Shown here piece by piece: positions 1 to 5,995 of a stretch of DNA of 5,995 bases (positions are counted from its first letter, which is position 1; every line of letters begins with the position of its first letter). The position numbers and the translations under genes were made by a program. The DNA is taken from the NCBI GenBank assembly GCA_003646305.1, contig QNFJ01000137.1:1-5995 (forward strand), written 5' to 3'. Source of the stretch: Gammaproteobacteria bacterium. GTDB lineage: Bacteria; Pseudomonadota; Gammaproteobacteria; Methylococcales; UBA2780. The notes under the pieces are model-generated. The model searched no databases. It saw nothing but the letters and a program-made list of their open reading frames with translations, and was not told where the DNA came from.

Positions 1-360
1 CCAAAAGAATATAGTACCGTCACAATTTCTGGAGGTCGCACACCCGTTGATGGCAGTGATAACCTTATCAGCTTTTATGTTGCAGATAAGCTCAATGTAA
101 AATGGCGGCATGGGCTAACCGAACTGGTTGCCTTTCAACTGGGCGCATCTGTTGAGAATGATAAATACCAGTCATTTAAACGAGAAGAAAAGTACACGCA
201 ACTTGGCGCTCAGTTGATTTATTCATGGAAAAGAACAATAGAGACAGGTGTGCGGTTTAATCATATTCAGCGTGACTCGAATATTGGTAATAATGACTAC
301 CGCACAAATATTTTTGGCCTCTTTATAAAATGGACTCCTCGCCAACCATCGCGGATATAA
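1..360 (+). CDS. Outer-membrane beta-barrel protein of the EPS locus, C-terminal part (5' end outside window)
   Basis: The frame is open from base 1 to the TAA at 358-360 and gives 119 residues with no start in view, so the gene begins upstream. The translation alternates polar and hydrophobic residues in strand-length blocks separated by short polar turns, for example LISFYVADKLNVKW, LTELVAFQLGASVE, YTQLGAQLIYSW, TIETGVRFNHIQ and a last strand TNIFGLFIKW. This is the look of a transmembrane beta-barrel. The turn with SNIGNNDYRTN before the last strand resembles the BBP2/OMP_b-brl_2-type barrels often encoded beside polysaccharide export genes. By inference it provides the outer-membrane exit pore for the polymer and partners the short OPX protein that follows after 90 bases. 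The protein ends a few residues beyond the last strand (RQPSRI) rather than on a terminal Phe. The barrel call is firm; the exact family is by resemblance and gene context. Confidence 0.75.
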   Translation, partial: PKEYSTVTISGGRTPVDGSDNLISFYVADKLNVKWRHGLTELVAFQLGASVENDKYQSFKREEKYTQLGAQLIYSWKRTIETGVRFNHIQRDSNIGNNDYRTNIFGLFIKWTPRQPSRI

Positions 361-450
361 GCCAAACAGCACGAACAAATTTATTTTTTAAACTAGGCTT
401 TGATCAGGCACTAGCGGACTTTAATTAAAATGTAATGACCTAAGGTAGAG
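361..450. other. Intergenic gap between barrel gene and OPX gene, no firm promoter
   Basis: These 90 AT-rich bases are the largest non-coding gap in the window. They contain the palindrome TTTAATTAAA at 420-429. A TTGATC at 400-405 could be a -35 box, and TAAAAT at 426-431 resembles a -10 box, but the 20-base spacing is too long for a good sigma-70 promoter. No hairpin followed by a T-run is visible, so there is no support for a terminator. A weak internal promoter remains possible; read-through from the barrel gene is equally possible. Confidence 0.3.
442..450 (+). promoter_or_regulatory. Ribosome binding site that decides the OPX start
   Basis: AAGGTAGAG lies directly before the ATG at 451, with AAGG five bases from the start codon. 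The alternative in-frame ATG at 466 would give a slightly tidier signal peptide but has no purine-rich Shine-Dalgarno sequence at the right distance. The 451 start is therefore preferred. Confidence 0.55.
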
Positions 451-990
451 ATGGATATCAAACAGATGAAAAATATTATTGCATGCCTATTTGTCGGGCT
501 GCTTTGTGCATCACCTATTTCCAGTGCAGAAGAGGTGTATAAAGTCTCTGCCGATGACGCCCTTACGATTATTGTTTTTGGAGAAAAAGACCTGAGTTTT
601 AGCGGGATTAAAATCGGCACAGACGGCAATCTTTCCTTTCCTTTAGTGGGCAACATTCCGGTTGCAGGTCTGACAACGGGTCAAATTGAAGAAAAGATAG
701 AAAGCCTGTTGAAAGAGGGTTATTTGAAAAATCCGCAAGCGACGGTCTCTATAAAAGAGTACAGAAGTATCTACATATATGGGGAGGTGAGGCGTCCCGG
801 TGCTTATCCATATCAAAAAGGGCTAACAATTGAAAAAGCCATTGTGCTAGCCGGGGGACTGACGGCAAGGGCTTCGAATGAAAAGGTTACGGTTGTTCAC
901 GAAGAAGAACCCGAAAAAATCATCCAGACAAAAAGGAATGCTCGGCTCAGACCCGGGGACATTGTCACCATTAAAGAAAGTTTTTTCTAG
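451..990 (+). CDS. Short polysaccharide export (OPX) protein, periplasmic, Poly_export + SLBB
   Basis: This is a 179-residue exported protein. Residues 1-26 form a Sec signal peptide: basic start, hydrophobic core IIACLFVGLLCA, and a likely signal peptidase I site after SSA. The Cys at 19 is preceded by GLL rather than a lipobox, so a lipoprotein is unlikely. Residues about 28-103 match the Poly_export domain (YKVSADDALTIIVFGEKDL, then TDGNLSFPLVGNIPVAGLT). Residues about 106-155 form one SLBB-type domain (IYIYGEVRRPGAYPY, then AIVLAGGLTARA). The protein ends soon after the LRPGDIVTI segment. Wza is about twice as long, with further SLBB-type repeats and a C-terminal amphipathic helix that spans the outer membrane; both are missing here. 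This is the architecture of short OPX proteins that act in the periplasm with a separate beta-barrel porin, which suits the barrel gene upstream. It is followed by the co-polymerase gene after 12 bases, in an apparent operon. Confidence 0.9.
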   Translation: MDIKQMKNIIACLFVGLLCASPISSAEEVYKVSADDALTIIVFGEKDLSFSGIKIGTDGNLSFPLVGNIPVAGLTTGQIEEKIESLLKEGYLKNPQATVSIKEYRSIYIYGEVRRPGAYPYQKGLTIEKAIVLAGGLTARASNEKVTVVHEEEPEKIIQTKRNARLRPGDIVTIKESFF

Positions 991-994
991 GACG
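989..994 (+). promoter_or_regulatory. Ribosome binding site for the co-polymerase gene
   Basis: AGGACG overlaps the TAG stop of the OPX gene and lies about eight to ten bases before the ATG at 1003. The overlap of stop and ribosome binding site fits coupled expression of the two genes. Confidence 0.5.
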
Positions 995-1002
995 AATTAA
1001 AT

Positions 1003-2970
1003 ATGCACCAGAATGCACGGACAGTTTCAGAATTTATAAAGGCAGATATTACCCCTTCTCAGTATCAAAGAAATGAGGCCTTTGAAGAGGAGGTGATAGA
1101 TCTGAGTGAGTACTGGTTTGTTATTAAACGCCACCGGTGGGGAATACTGAGCTTTGCAATGGCGGCACTTTTTATCGGGATGCTGGTCGCTTTTTCGAGC
1201 ATACCGCAATATAAATCATCAGTTAAGTTACTTGCGGAGCCGATTATTCAGGGGCAAGGCGAGTCTGTAGGCAATTACGAGTACGTTAATACCGCCTGGC
1301 TTTTTTATGAGACGCAGTACGAGATCATTGCCAGCCGAGCAATTGCCGAAAAGGTCATTAACGATCTGGATTTGACCAATAACCCCTCATTCACCGGTGC
1401 GAATAGAAAGAAGCTATTTAAGCTCCCGAGTTTCGATTTTAGTATTAAAGATTTGATCCCCGATGCCTGGCGTCAGAGCGATGCTGTTGTAATGGAGGGA
1501 GAGCCTGTTGAAGTTGATACATTAGCACCCTATGTGGGACTTCTGTTGGGTAACTTAAAGGTAACCGGTGGTAAAGAGAGCCAAATTATTACGATAGAGT
1601 ACTCTGGCCCAGATCCCGTTCTTGTATCCAAAATTGTTAATGCAGTTTCTCAGGCCTATATAGAATTTGGGCTATCGACGCGACTCTCAACAGCTCAACA
1701 GACAACGGGTTGGCTTACGGAACAGTTGTCATCACTTAGAAATACTTTAGATTCCTCAGAAGAAAAGCTCCAGGCGTACAAAGCGGAACATCGGTTAATC
1801 GATACCGCGAGTAGCCAAAGAGTTGCGACAACAAAACTGGCCTCACTGACCTCCGAGCTCATCAGAGCACAAACAAACCTGAACGAAATGAATGTTGCCT
1901 ACAGCCAGGTTAAGAGAATTCAGCGGGAGGGAGGGAGTTTTCAGACAATCAGCTCTGTATTGAGTAGTCGCGTGATTGAAGATTTGAAAAAGGAACAGTC
2001 CAAACTGACACGGCGCGTATCTGAACTATCAGAACGATATGGAGAGAAGCACCCGAAAATGATTGCCGCTCGCTCAGAGCTGGCAGAATCCCAGCGGACA
2101 TTGGGTGGGGAAATTGGGAAAATTGTTTCAAATATTCGCCGAGAGCGGGACACAGCAAGCTCACAGGTTGTTCAGCTGAAGCGCTTGATTGCTGAGCAGG
2201 AGCAGGGCATACAGGTTAAGCAGGGGGGTGAATGGGGTCTACTAAAATTAGAGCGAGAGGTTGAAACCAACAGACTCATGTATGAAAACTTCCTCACCAG
2301 TACGCGGGAAATGGAATCGAAAACAGATTACAACGTATCGAATGTTAAAGTCGTTGATCGGGCACACCCAACAGGTGCACCTTTTAAACCGAAAAAGAAA
2401 CTGATCATGATGGTCGCTTTTTTCTTGGGGGCTTTTCTGGGGATATTCGTTGCTTTCCTTCGTGAGCATCTCGACAACACCTTTAAAACAAGTGAAGAAG
2501 TTGAGAAGAAACTGGGCATACCCGCAATCGGTTCTGTCCCCAAAATAGCTAAAAAAGAGCTCAAAAACAGCATACCCGAAAGAATGGCGTTGGCGGGGAA
2601 TACCTCTGCTTTTTCAGAATCGGTGAACCATATTCGGACGGGCGTATTGCTCTCAAATATCGATAATCCACCACAGATTATTATGGTGACCTCATCGATA
2701 CCTGCTGAAGGCAAAACAACCACATCCAGCAATTTAGCGCTATCGCTGAGTCAGATGGGCAAAACACTGTTGCTTGAGATGGATTTGCGTAAGCCACGAT
2801 TAAAAAGTTTTCTTTCAGATACGCAACATTTGGGGCTAACAGACTACCTGGCTGGAAGAGTCTCTATTGATGAGGCAATTGCAGCGGATCCAGAAGCGGC
2901 TCAGTTGTCTCACTTAGTAGCGGGGACAATTCCGCCTAATCCTGGAAATTGTTTCCTCTCAGTCATTTGA
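1003..2970 (+). CDS. Polysaccharide co-polymerase with BY-kinase domain (Wzc-like), N-terminal part, frameshifted before Walker B
   Basis: This 655-residue frame is the bulk of a PCP-2a protein: an inner-membrane chain-length regulator fused to a tyrosine autokinase. A Wzz-type domain starts near residue 30. TM1 is about 46-68 (GILSFAMAALFIGMLVAF). A long periplasmic, partly coiled-coil region spans about 225-400. A GNVR-like segment lies at 413-437 (LLKLEREVETNRLMYENF). The proline-rich stretch at 456-463 precedes TM2 at 467-487. The cytoplasmic kinase follows: Walker A at 562-573 (VTSSIPAEGKTT, Lys571) and Walker A' at 589-596 (LLLEMDLR). The family motif IPPNP is read correctly up to 2943. 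After that the frame runs into an unrelated tail (GNCFLSVI) and a TGA at 2968-2970, while family-like sequence continues in the next frame from 2945. The product as read therefore lacks Walker B and the tyrosine tail. The membrane and periplasmic co-polymerase part is intact and might still act. An assembly error is an alternative to a true mutation. Confidence 0.9.
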   Translation: MHQNARTVSEFIKADITPSQYQRNEAFEEEVIDLSEYWFVIKRHRWGILSFAMAALFIGMLVAFSSIPQYKSSVKLLAEPIIQGQGESVGNYEYVNTAWLFYETQYEIIASRAIAEKVINDLDLTNNPSFTGANRKKLFKLPSFDFSIKDLIPDAWRQSDAVVMEGEPVEVDTLAPYVGLLLGNLKVTGGKESQIITIEYSGPDPVLVSKIVNAVSQAYIEFGLSTRLSTAQQTTGWLTEQLSSLRNTLDSSEEKLQAYKAEHRLIDTASSQRVATTKLASLTSELIRAQTNLNEMNVAYSQVKRIQREGGSFQTISSVLSSRVIEDLKKEQSKLTRRVSELSERYGEKHPKMIAARSELAESQRTLGGEIGKIVSNIRRERDTASSQVVQLKRLIAEQEQGIQVKQGGEWGLLKLEREVETNRLMYENFLTSTREMESKTDYNVSNVKVVDRAHPTGAPFKPKKKLIMMVAFFLGAFLGIFVAFLREHLDNTFKTSEEVEKKLGIPAIGSVPKIAKKELKNSIPERMALAGNTSAFSESVNHIRTGVLLSNIDNPPQIIMVTSSIPAEGKTTTSSNLALSLSQMGKTLLLEMDLRKPRLKSFLSDTQHLGLTDYLAGRVSIDEAIAADPEAAQLSHLVAGTIPPNPGNCFLSVI

Positions 2971-3265
2971 GCACTTAATTACCGATTTAAGGAACAAGTT
3001 TGAGTATATCGTGGTCGATGCTCCGCCTGTTATCGCGGTCAGTGATGCATTAGTGGTTGGGCAGTTGGCTGATGCCATACTGATGGTCATTAAAGCAGAT
3101 AGTACGAGCAAAAAACTTGCGGAAACAACAATCAAAAGATTGGCTCAGGTTCATTTAAGGCCAGTAGGCGCGATTCTTGAGCAACAAGATGTGACTAAAC
3201 TATCTGAGTATGGGTATGAGACAGCTTATTACCACGGTCATTATTACAACACGCCAACGAGCTAA
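2945..3265 (+). pseudogene. C-terminal part of the BY-kinase, in the +1 frame relative to its N-terminal part
   Basis: This is the remainder of the kinase, displaced into another frame; the complete protein would be about 754 residues, normal for a Wzc/EpsC-type fusion. From 2945 the translation reads EIVSSQSFEHLITDL, the standard continuation of the PPNP motif. It then shows Walker B (YIVVDAPPV, with its Asp at 3017-3019), the strand ADAILMVIKAD, and a tyrosine-rich tail with six Tyr in the last 20 residues (EYGYETAYYHGHYYN), the autophosphorylation cluster. A separate start is not credible: the GTG at 3011 lies within the Walker B strand and has no ribosome binding site at proper distance. 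The coding quality is high to the stop, so the break is recent, or is a sequencing error. The intact tail shows that the ancestral enzyme was an active-type BY-kinase. Confidence 0.85.
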
Positions 3266-3298
3266 AGTAGGCCTAAAGCGGCAGGGCAGTGCGCCACA

Positions 3299-4048
3299 AT
3301 GATTGATATCCATAGTCATATTTTACCAGGAGTGGATGATGGTGCGCCTGATCTTGGTGTAGCACTTTCAATGCTCGAAGCCAGTGTTCTTGATGGTGTA
3401 AAAACGCAAGTGCTAACACCCCATATGCACCCAGGACGTTACGATAATCAGATTGGCGCGTTACAAAAGAACTTTGAGGTATTTTCTGCAGAAGTTGAGA
3501 AAGCAGGTATTGGTATAGAGCTTAAATTAGCCGCAGAAATACATATCAGACCCGATATTCCTTTGCTAGCAAAGTCAGGAAAACTGCTTTGGCTTGGTAG
3601 CTGGGATGGCGCGAAAGTTTTCTTGCTGGAATTCCCTTTTAATCAGATACCACATGGTTCACTGAACTTAATACAGTGGTTGGTCAAACATAACATTAAA
3701 CCATTACTCGCTCATCCAGAGCGCTATCAAACCTTTCAATCTTCACCAGACAAGCTTTCAGAATATTTAGCAGCAGGTTGTTTAACTCAATTGACGACCA
3801 GTAGTTTAACGGGGCAATTTGGGAAGGACTCTTATCTTGCGGCAGAGTATTTTCTCAAAAACGGGATGGCCCACTTTATCGCCAGTGACAGTCATAATCT
3901 GGACAGGCGTGCGCCGGGTCTCAGTGAAGCAGTCAAACGTGCAGCTGAAATCATCGGAGAGGTGCAGGCAAAAATGCTTGTTGAAGAAAACCCAGCGAAA
4001 TTACTTTCAACTGAGGGAGAGCCGCAAGCCTTAAGCAGGTTGTTATGA
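3299..4048 (+). CDS. PHP-type tyrosine-protein phosphatase (CpsB/YwqE family)
   Basis: This 249-residue protein has the usual length of the CpsB/CapC/YwqE family: metal-dependent phosphatases of the PHP fold that dephosphorylate the tyrosine tail of the cognate BY-kinase in the cytoplasm. All expected metal-site motifs are visible. They are DIHSHILPGVDDGA at the N-terminus (His5, His7), TPHMHPGRY (His42, His44), the AAEIHIRPD segment (Glu80), AHPERY (His139, Arg142) and ASDSHN (Asp197, His199). The family-typical SLTGQFGK lies at 169-176. The ATG at 3299 begins right at the conserved MIDIHSH motif, so the start is well placed, although its ribosome binding site (AGGG at 3283-3286) is weak and 12 bases away. 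It lies 33 bases after the kinase tail and overlaps the ABC gene by four bases (ATGA). The kinase neighbour supports the role strongly. Confidence 0.93.
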   Translation: MIDIHSHILPGVDDGAPDLGVALSMLEASVLDGVKTQVLTPHMHPGRYDNQIGALQKNFEVFSAEVEKAGIGIELKLAAEIHIRPDIPLLAKSGKLLWLGSWDGAKVFLLEFPFNQIPHGSLNLIQWLVKHNIKPLLAHPERYQTFQSSPDKLSEYLAAGCLTQLTTSSLTGQFGKDSYLAAEYFLKNGMAHFIASDSHNLDRRAPGLSEAVKRAAEIIGEVQAKMLVEENPAKLLSTEGEPQALSRLL

Positions 4049-5724
4049 ACAACGAGCTGTGGTCGCATTTAAAGGTTTGGCTTGCTTACCTTAAACCCCA
4101 TAAAAAAGAGCTGACCAGTGGCATTGTCATGCAGGTTGTCAGCACCATTTCTATCCTGATTATTCCCACTTTGATTGGTTATATTTCGGTTGCAATTATT
4201 AGCCCGGAAAGTACAAATAGCTTTAACATAAAAGAGGTTTTTCTGATCGTAATCCTTTTATTGTTTATACGTGCATTGTTCCAGTTTTTAGGGAGTAGCT
4301 TACTAGGAACGGTACATGAAAAGGTGATCGTCGACCTACAAGCCAACGTATATAATCATACCCAACGATTGCCCCTCACCTGGTTTAATGACAGGAAACA
4401 TGGTGACTTAATGGCGATTATCAATCGTGATACGAGTCACCTGGCTGGCTTTATAGCCGGTTCCTTGCCCGCACTGATTCCAACCATTTTCTTGTTTCTG
4501 GCCGTCATGATTATGATGATGACGATCGATTTATTGCTAGGTTTTTTAGTGGTTTTATTACTGCCTATTTTCTATCTAATTTCAAAACTAATTGGCAAGC
4601 AACTTAGAAAATCAAGTGATAAATTAGTCAAAAGCTATGGAAAAGCGGTTGCGATAGCCGATGAAAACCTAAACCGTATTGCCGATATTAAAGCTTTTAA
4701 CCGTGAGTCATACGAAACAGGGCGGTTTAGGGAAATGATGAACGAAGTGCTTTCTCAAAGCATTTCGGTTGTTCGTCTTAATTCTGCACTGGGGCCAGCC
4801 ATTCAATTTATGGCAGCCAGTGGTATCGTCGCTTTAATTTGGTTAACGGGTGGTCAAGTTGCAGTGGGCGCAATTACGCCAGCGCAACAGGTTAGTTTTT
4901 TACTTTATGGCCTCCTGTTGGCTCAGCCCGTTAGTATGCTCGCTTCAATATATGGGCGCATGCAACTTGCCTTGGCTGCAGCCAAGCGGCTGGAAGAGAT
5001 TACGCAGCAAACTATAGAATCTGATCAAGGGGTGGAGCTGACATCAGAGGATGTTACAGGTGGCCTCACATTTAATAAGGTCTCATTTTCCTACCCACAA
5101 CGAGAACCGCTCATAAAAGAACTTGATCTGACGATCAAAAAGGGCGAAACCATTGCTATAACGGGTAAAAATGGTGCTGGCAAAAGCACCTTGATTCACC
5201 TGCTGCTTCGCTTTTATGAGCCTGATAGCGGAACAATTTATTTAGATGAAACAGATATTCAGCAGCTCTCAATCCATAGTCTGAGACGGCAAATAGGGCT
5301 GGTCTCACAAAATATCACACTTATTAATGGCTCGATCAAAGAAAATATTGGCTACGGAAAAGAGACTGCAACCGATTTAGAGATAGAGTCAGCTTGTCAG
5401 CTAGCTGGATTAGACCGTTTTATAAACCAATTACCTCAGCAGATAGAAACACAAATTGGTGATCACGGCACAAAACTTTCAGGTGGGCAAAAACAGCGAC
5501 TTGCCTTGGCAAGATGTCTCCTAAAGGGCGCGAAAATTATCATTCTGGACGAAGCAACCGCCATGTTTGACCCAAAAGGTGAAACTGACTTCATCAAGAA
5601 GGCCGCACAGAGCCTTAAAGATAAAACGGTCATCATCATTACACACAGAAAAGCATCATTGGAACTGGCTGATCATATTTATGAGCTAAAGGCAGGTAAA
5701 ATTAATCTGGTTGATAAACGTTGA
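4045..5724 (+). CDS. ABC exporter, fused membrane and ATPase domains (MsbA/McjD-like half transporter)
   Basis: This 559-residue half transporter would work as a homodimer in the inner membrane. About six membrane helices lie in the first 310 residues, with clear ones near 26-52, 64-88, 137-182 (a pair), 250-270 and 282-302. The EKVIVDLQANVYNHTQRLP and NRDTSHLAGF segments are typical of type IV exporters. The ATPase domain has an A-loop aromatic (Tyr350), Walker A GKNGAGKS (374-381), Q-loop Gln422, signature LSGGQKQR (478-485), Walker B IIILDE (498-503) and H-loop His534. All catalytic residues are present. The D-loop reads AMFDP instead of the common SALD. No N-terminal peptidase domain is present, so it would not cleave a leader itself. 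An AGG at 4037-4039 is five bases before the ATG, which overlaps the phosphatase stop. The substrate is unknown. The B2-like gene downstream suggests a peptide exporter of the lasso type; a lipid, glycan or other EPS-related substrate is the alternative. Confidence 0.93.
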   Translation: MNNELWSHLKVWLAYLKPHKKELTSGIVMQVVSTISILIIPTLIGYISVAIISPESTNSFNIKEVFLIVILLLFIRALFQFLGSSLLGTVHEKVIVDLQANVYNHTQRLPLTWFNDRKHGDLMAIINRDTSHLAGFIAGSLPALIPTIFLFLAVMIMMMTIDLLLGFLVVLLLPIFYLISKLIGKQLRKSSDKLVKSYGKAVAIADENLNRIADIKAFNRESYETGRFREMMNEVLSQSISVVRLNSALGPAIQFMAASGIVALIWLTGGQVAVGAITPAQQVSFLLYGLLLAQPVSMLASIYGRMQLALAAAKRLEEITQQTIESDQGVELTSEDVTGGLTFNKVSFSYPQREPLIKELDLTIKKGETIAITGKNGAGKSTLIHLLLRFYEPDSGTIYLDETDIQQLSIHSLRRQIGLVSQNITLINGSIKENIGYGKETATDLEIESACQLAGLDRFINQLPQQIETQIGDHGTKLSGGQKQRLALARCLLKGAKIIILDEATAMFDPKGETDFIKKAAQSLKDKTVIIITHRKASLELADHIYELKAGKINLVDKR

Positions 5725-5995
5725 CTGGTAAACTCAAAAAGCTGCTTGCCCTTAAACCCTCCAATTTTGTGACGCTTGTAGAGATCTGGCTTAAGTTATT
5801 ACTCGCCTGGGCCTCCTTTTCTTGTTTGCCACAATCGACAGCAAGCAGAATTTGGTTTGGAAGAGACGAGAGAGCAGTTGAGGAAAAGGAAGATTTAACG
5901 TCCAGCCCCGAAAAAGAAGTAGTTATTAACCAAATTGTTACATTGCTCAAAATAGCTGTTTCGCATCATATAGTGAAGTTAACATGCTTGCATCG
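5721..5995 (+). CDS. Lasso-peptide biosynthesis B2-like protein (transglutaminase/cysteine-protease fold), N-terminal part, runs off the window
   Basis: The frame is open from a TTG at 5721 to the window edge (91 full codons) and is closed upstream by a TAA at 5715. The protein starts with a basic, leucine-rich helix (KLKKLLALKP, then LVEIWLKLLLAWASF), has an acidic linker (residues about 49-66), and then a helix (VVINQIVTLLKIAVSHHI) leading to TCLHR with Cys89 at 5985-5987. This order matches the B2 proteins of lasso-peptide clusters (Transglut_core3), where a hydrophobic N-terminal helix is followed by the catalytic Cys in a CLxR/Q motif. In that family the enzyme removes the leader of a precursor peptide. 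The His and Asp of the triad would lie beyond the window. The TTG start overlaps the ABC stop (TTGA) and has no clear ribosome binding site, which suggests translational coupling. A later GTG at 5769 would cut off the conserved first helix. The assignment is by pattern recognition of a partial protein; the alternative is another transglutaminase-like protein of EPS loci. Confidence 0.65.
   Translation, partial: MTGKLKKLLALKPSNFVTLVEIWLKLLLAWASFSCLPQSTASRIWFGRDERAVEEKEDLTSSPEKEVVINQIVTLLKIAVSHHIVKLTCLH

Noticed and set aside
400..425. Sigma-54 promoter at AGGCAC in the 361-450 gap
   Set aside because: The GG at 407-408 is not followed by GC ten bases later (419-420 is CT), so the -24/-12 pattern fails.
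505..507. OPX protein as a lipoprotein through Cys19
   Set aside because: The residues before the Cys are GLL, which lack the small residue needed at position -1 of a lipobox. SSA at 24-26 is a better signal peptidase I site.
411..656. Minus-strand 81-residue frame over the start of the OPX gene
   Set aside because: It is antisense to a clear signal peptide and Poly_export domain, and its translation has no recognisable domain.
2328..2732. Minus-strand 134-residue frame inside the kinase gene
   Set aside because: It is antisense to the well-supported TM2 and Walker A region, and is explained as a shadow of that coding sequence.
2960..2975. Programmed +1 frameshift at the UGA of the kinase gene, as in prfB
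   Set aside because: The family-like reading in the new frame starts at 2945, well before the stop, so the shift point is near 2944 and not at the UGA. There is no Shine-Dalgarno-like stimulator close upstream and no CUU-type slip codon (the codon before UGA is AUU).
3011..3265. Independent small gene starting with GTG at 3011
   Set aside because: The start would lie inside the Walker B strand of the kinase, without a ribosome binding site at proper distance. It is the tail of the broken kinase.
5702..5950. Minus-strand 82-residue frame at the 3' end
   Set aside because: The plus-strand frame from 5721 matches the B2 protein layout and stays open to the window edge, while the minus-strand frame has no family features.

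Overview
The window looks like part of an exopolysaccharide (EPS) locus from a Gram-negative bacterium, probably a gammaproteobacterium or relative of moderate GC content. The evidence is an outer-membrane beta-barrel, an export protein with a Sec signal peptide, and a Wzc-type inner-membrane co-polymerase. No species can be named from this sequence. All genes are on the + strand and tightly packed. There are no RNA genes, CRISPR arrays, insertion sequences or clear terminators.

Layout. Positions 1-360 are the 3' end of a beta-barrel outer-membrane protein. A 90-base gap follows. Positions 451-990 encode a short OPX (polysaccharide export) protein with no C-terminal membrane-spanning helix. 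Positions 1003-3265 encode a polysaccharide co-polymerase fused to a tyrosine autokinase (BY-kinase). This reading frame is broken near 2944, so the Walker B motif and the tyrosine-rich tail lie in another frame. Positions 3299-4048 encode a PHP-type tyrosine phosphatase (CpsB/YwqE-like), the usual opponent of such a kinase. Positions 4045-5724 encode a complete ABC exporter with fused membrane and ATPase domains. From 5721 to the window edge runs the start of a protein that resembles the lasso-peptide biosynthesis B2 protein (transglutaminase-like cysteine protease fold).

How the parts fit. The barrel, OPX protein, co-polymerase/kinase and phosphatase form a recognisable envelope export and control module. 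The co-polymerase spans the inner membrane and sets chain length, the OPX protein bridges the periplasm, and the barrel gives the exit through the outer membrane. Phosphorylation and dephosphorylation of the kinase tail would cycle assembly. The ABC exporter and B2-like gene then follow with 4-base stop/start overlaps, so they appear translationally coupled to the phosphatase gene. An ABC exporter beside a B2 protein recalls lasso-peptide (RiPP) clusters. No precursor, RRE/PqqD-like protein or asparagine-synthetase-like cyclase is visible before the window ends. The junction of an EPS export module with a RiPP-like cassette is the most interesting feature here, and the kinase frameshift is second.
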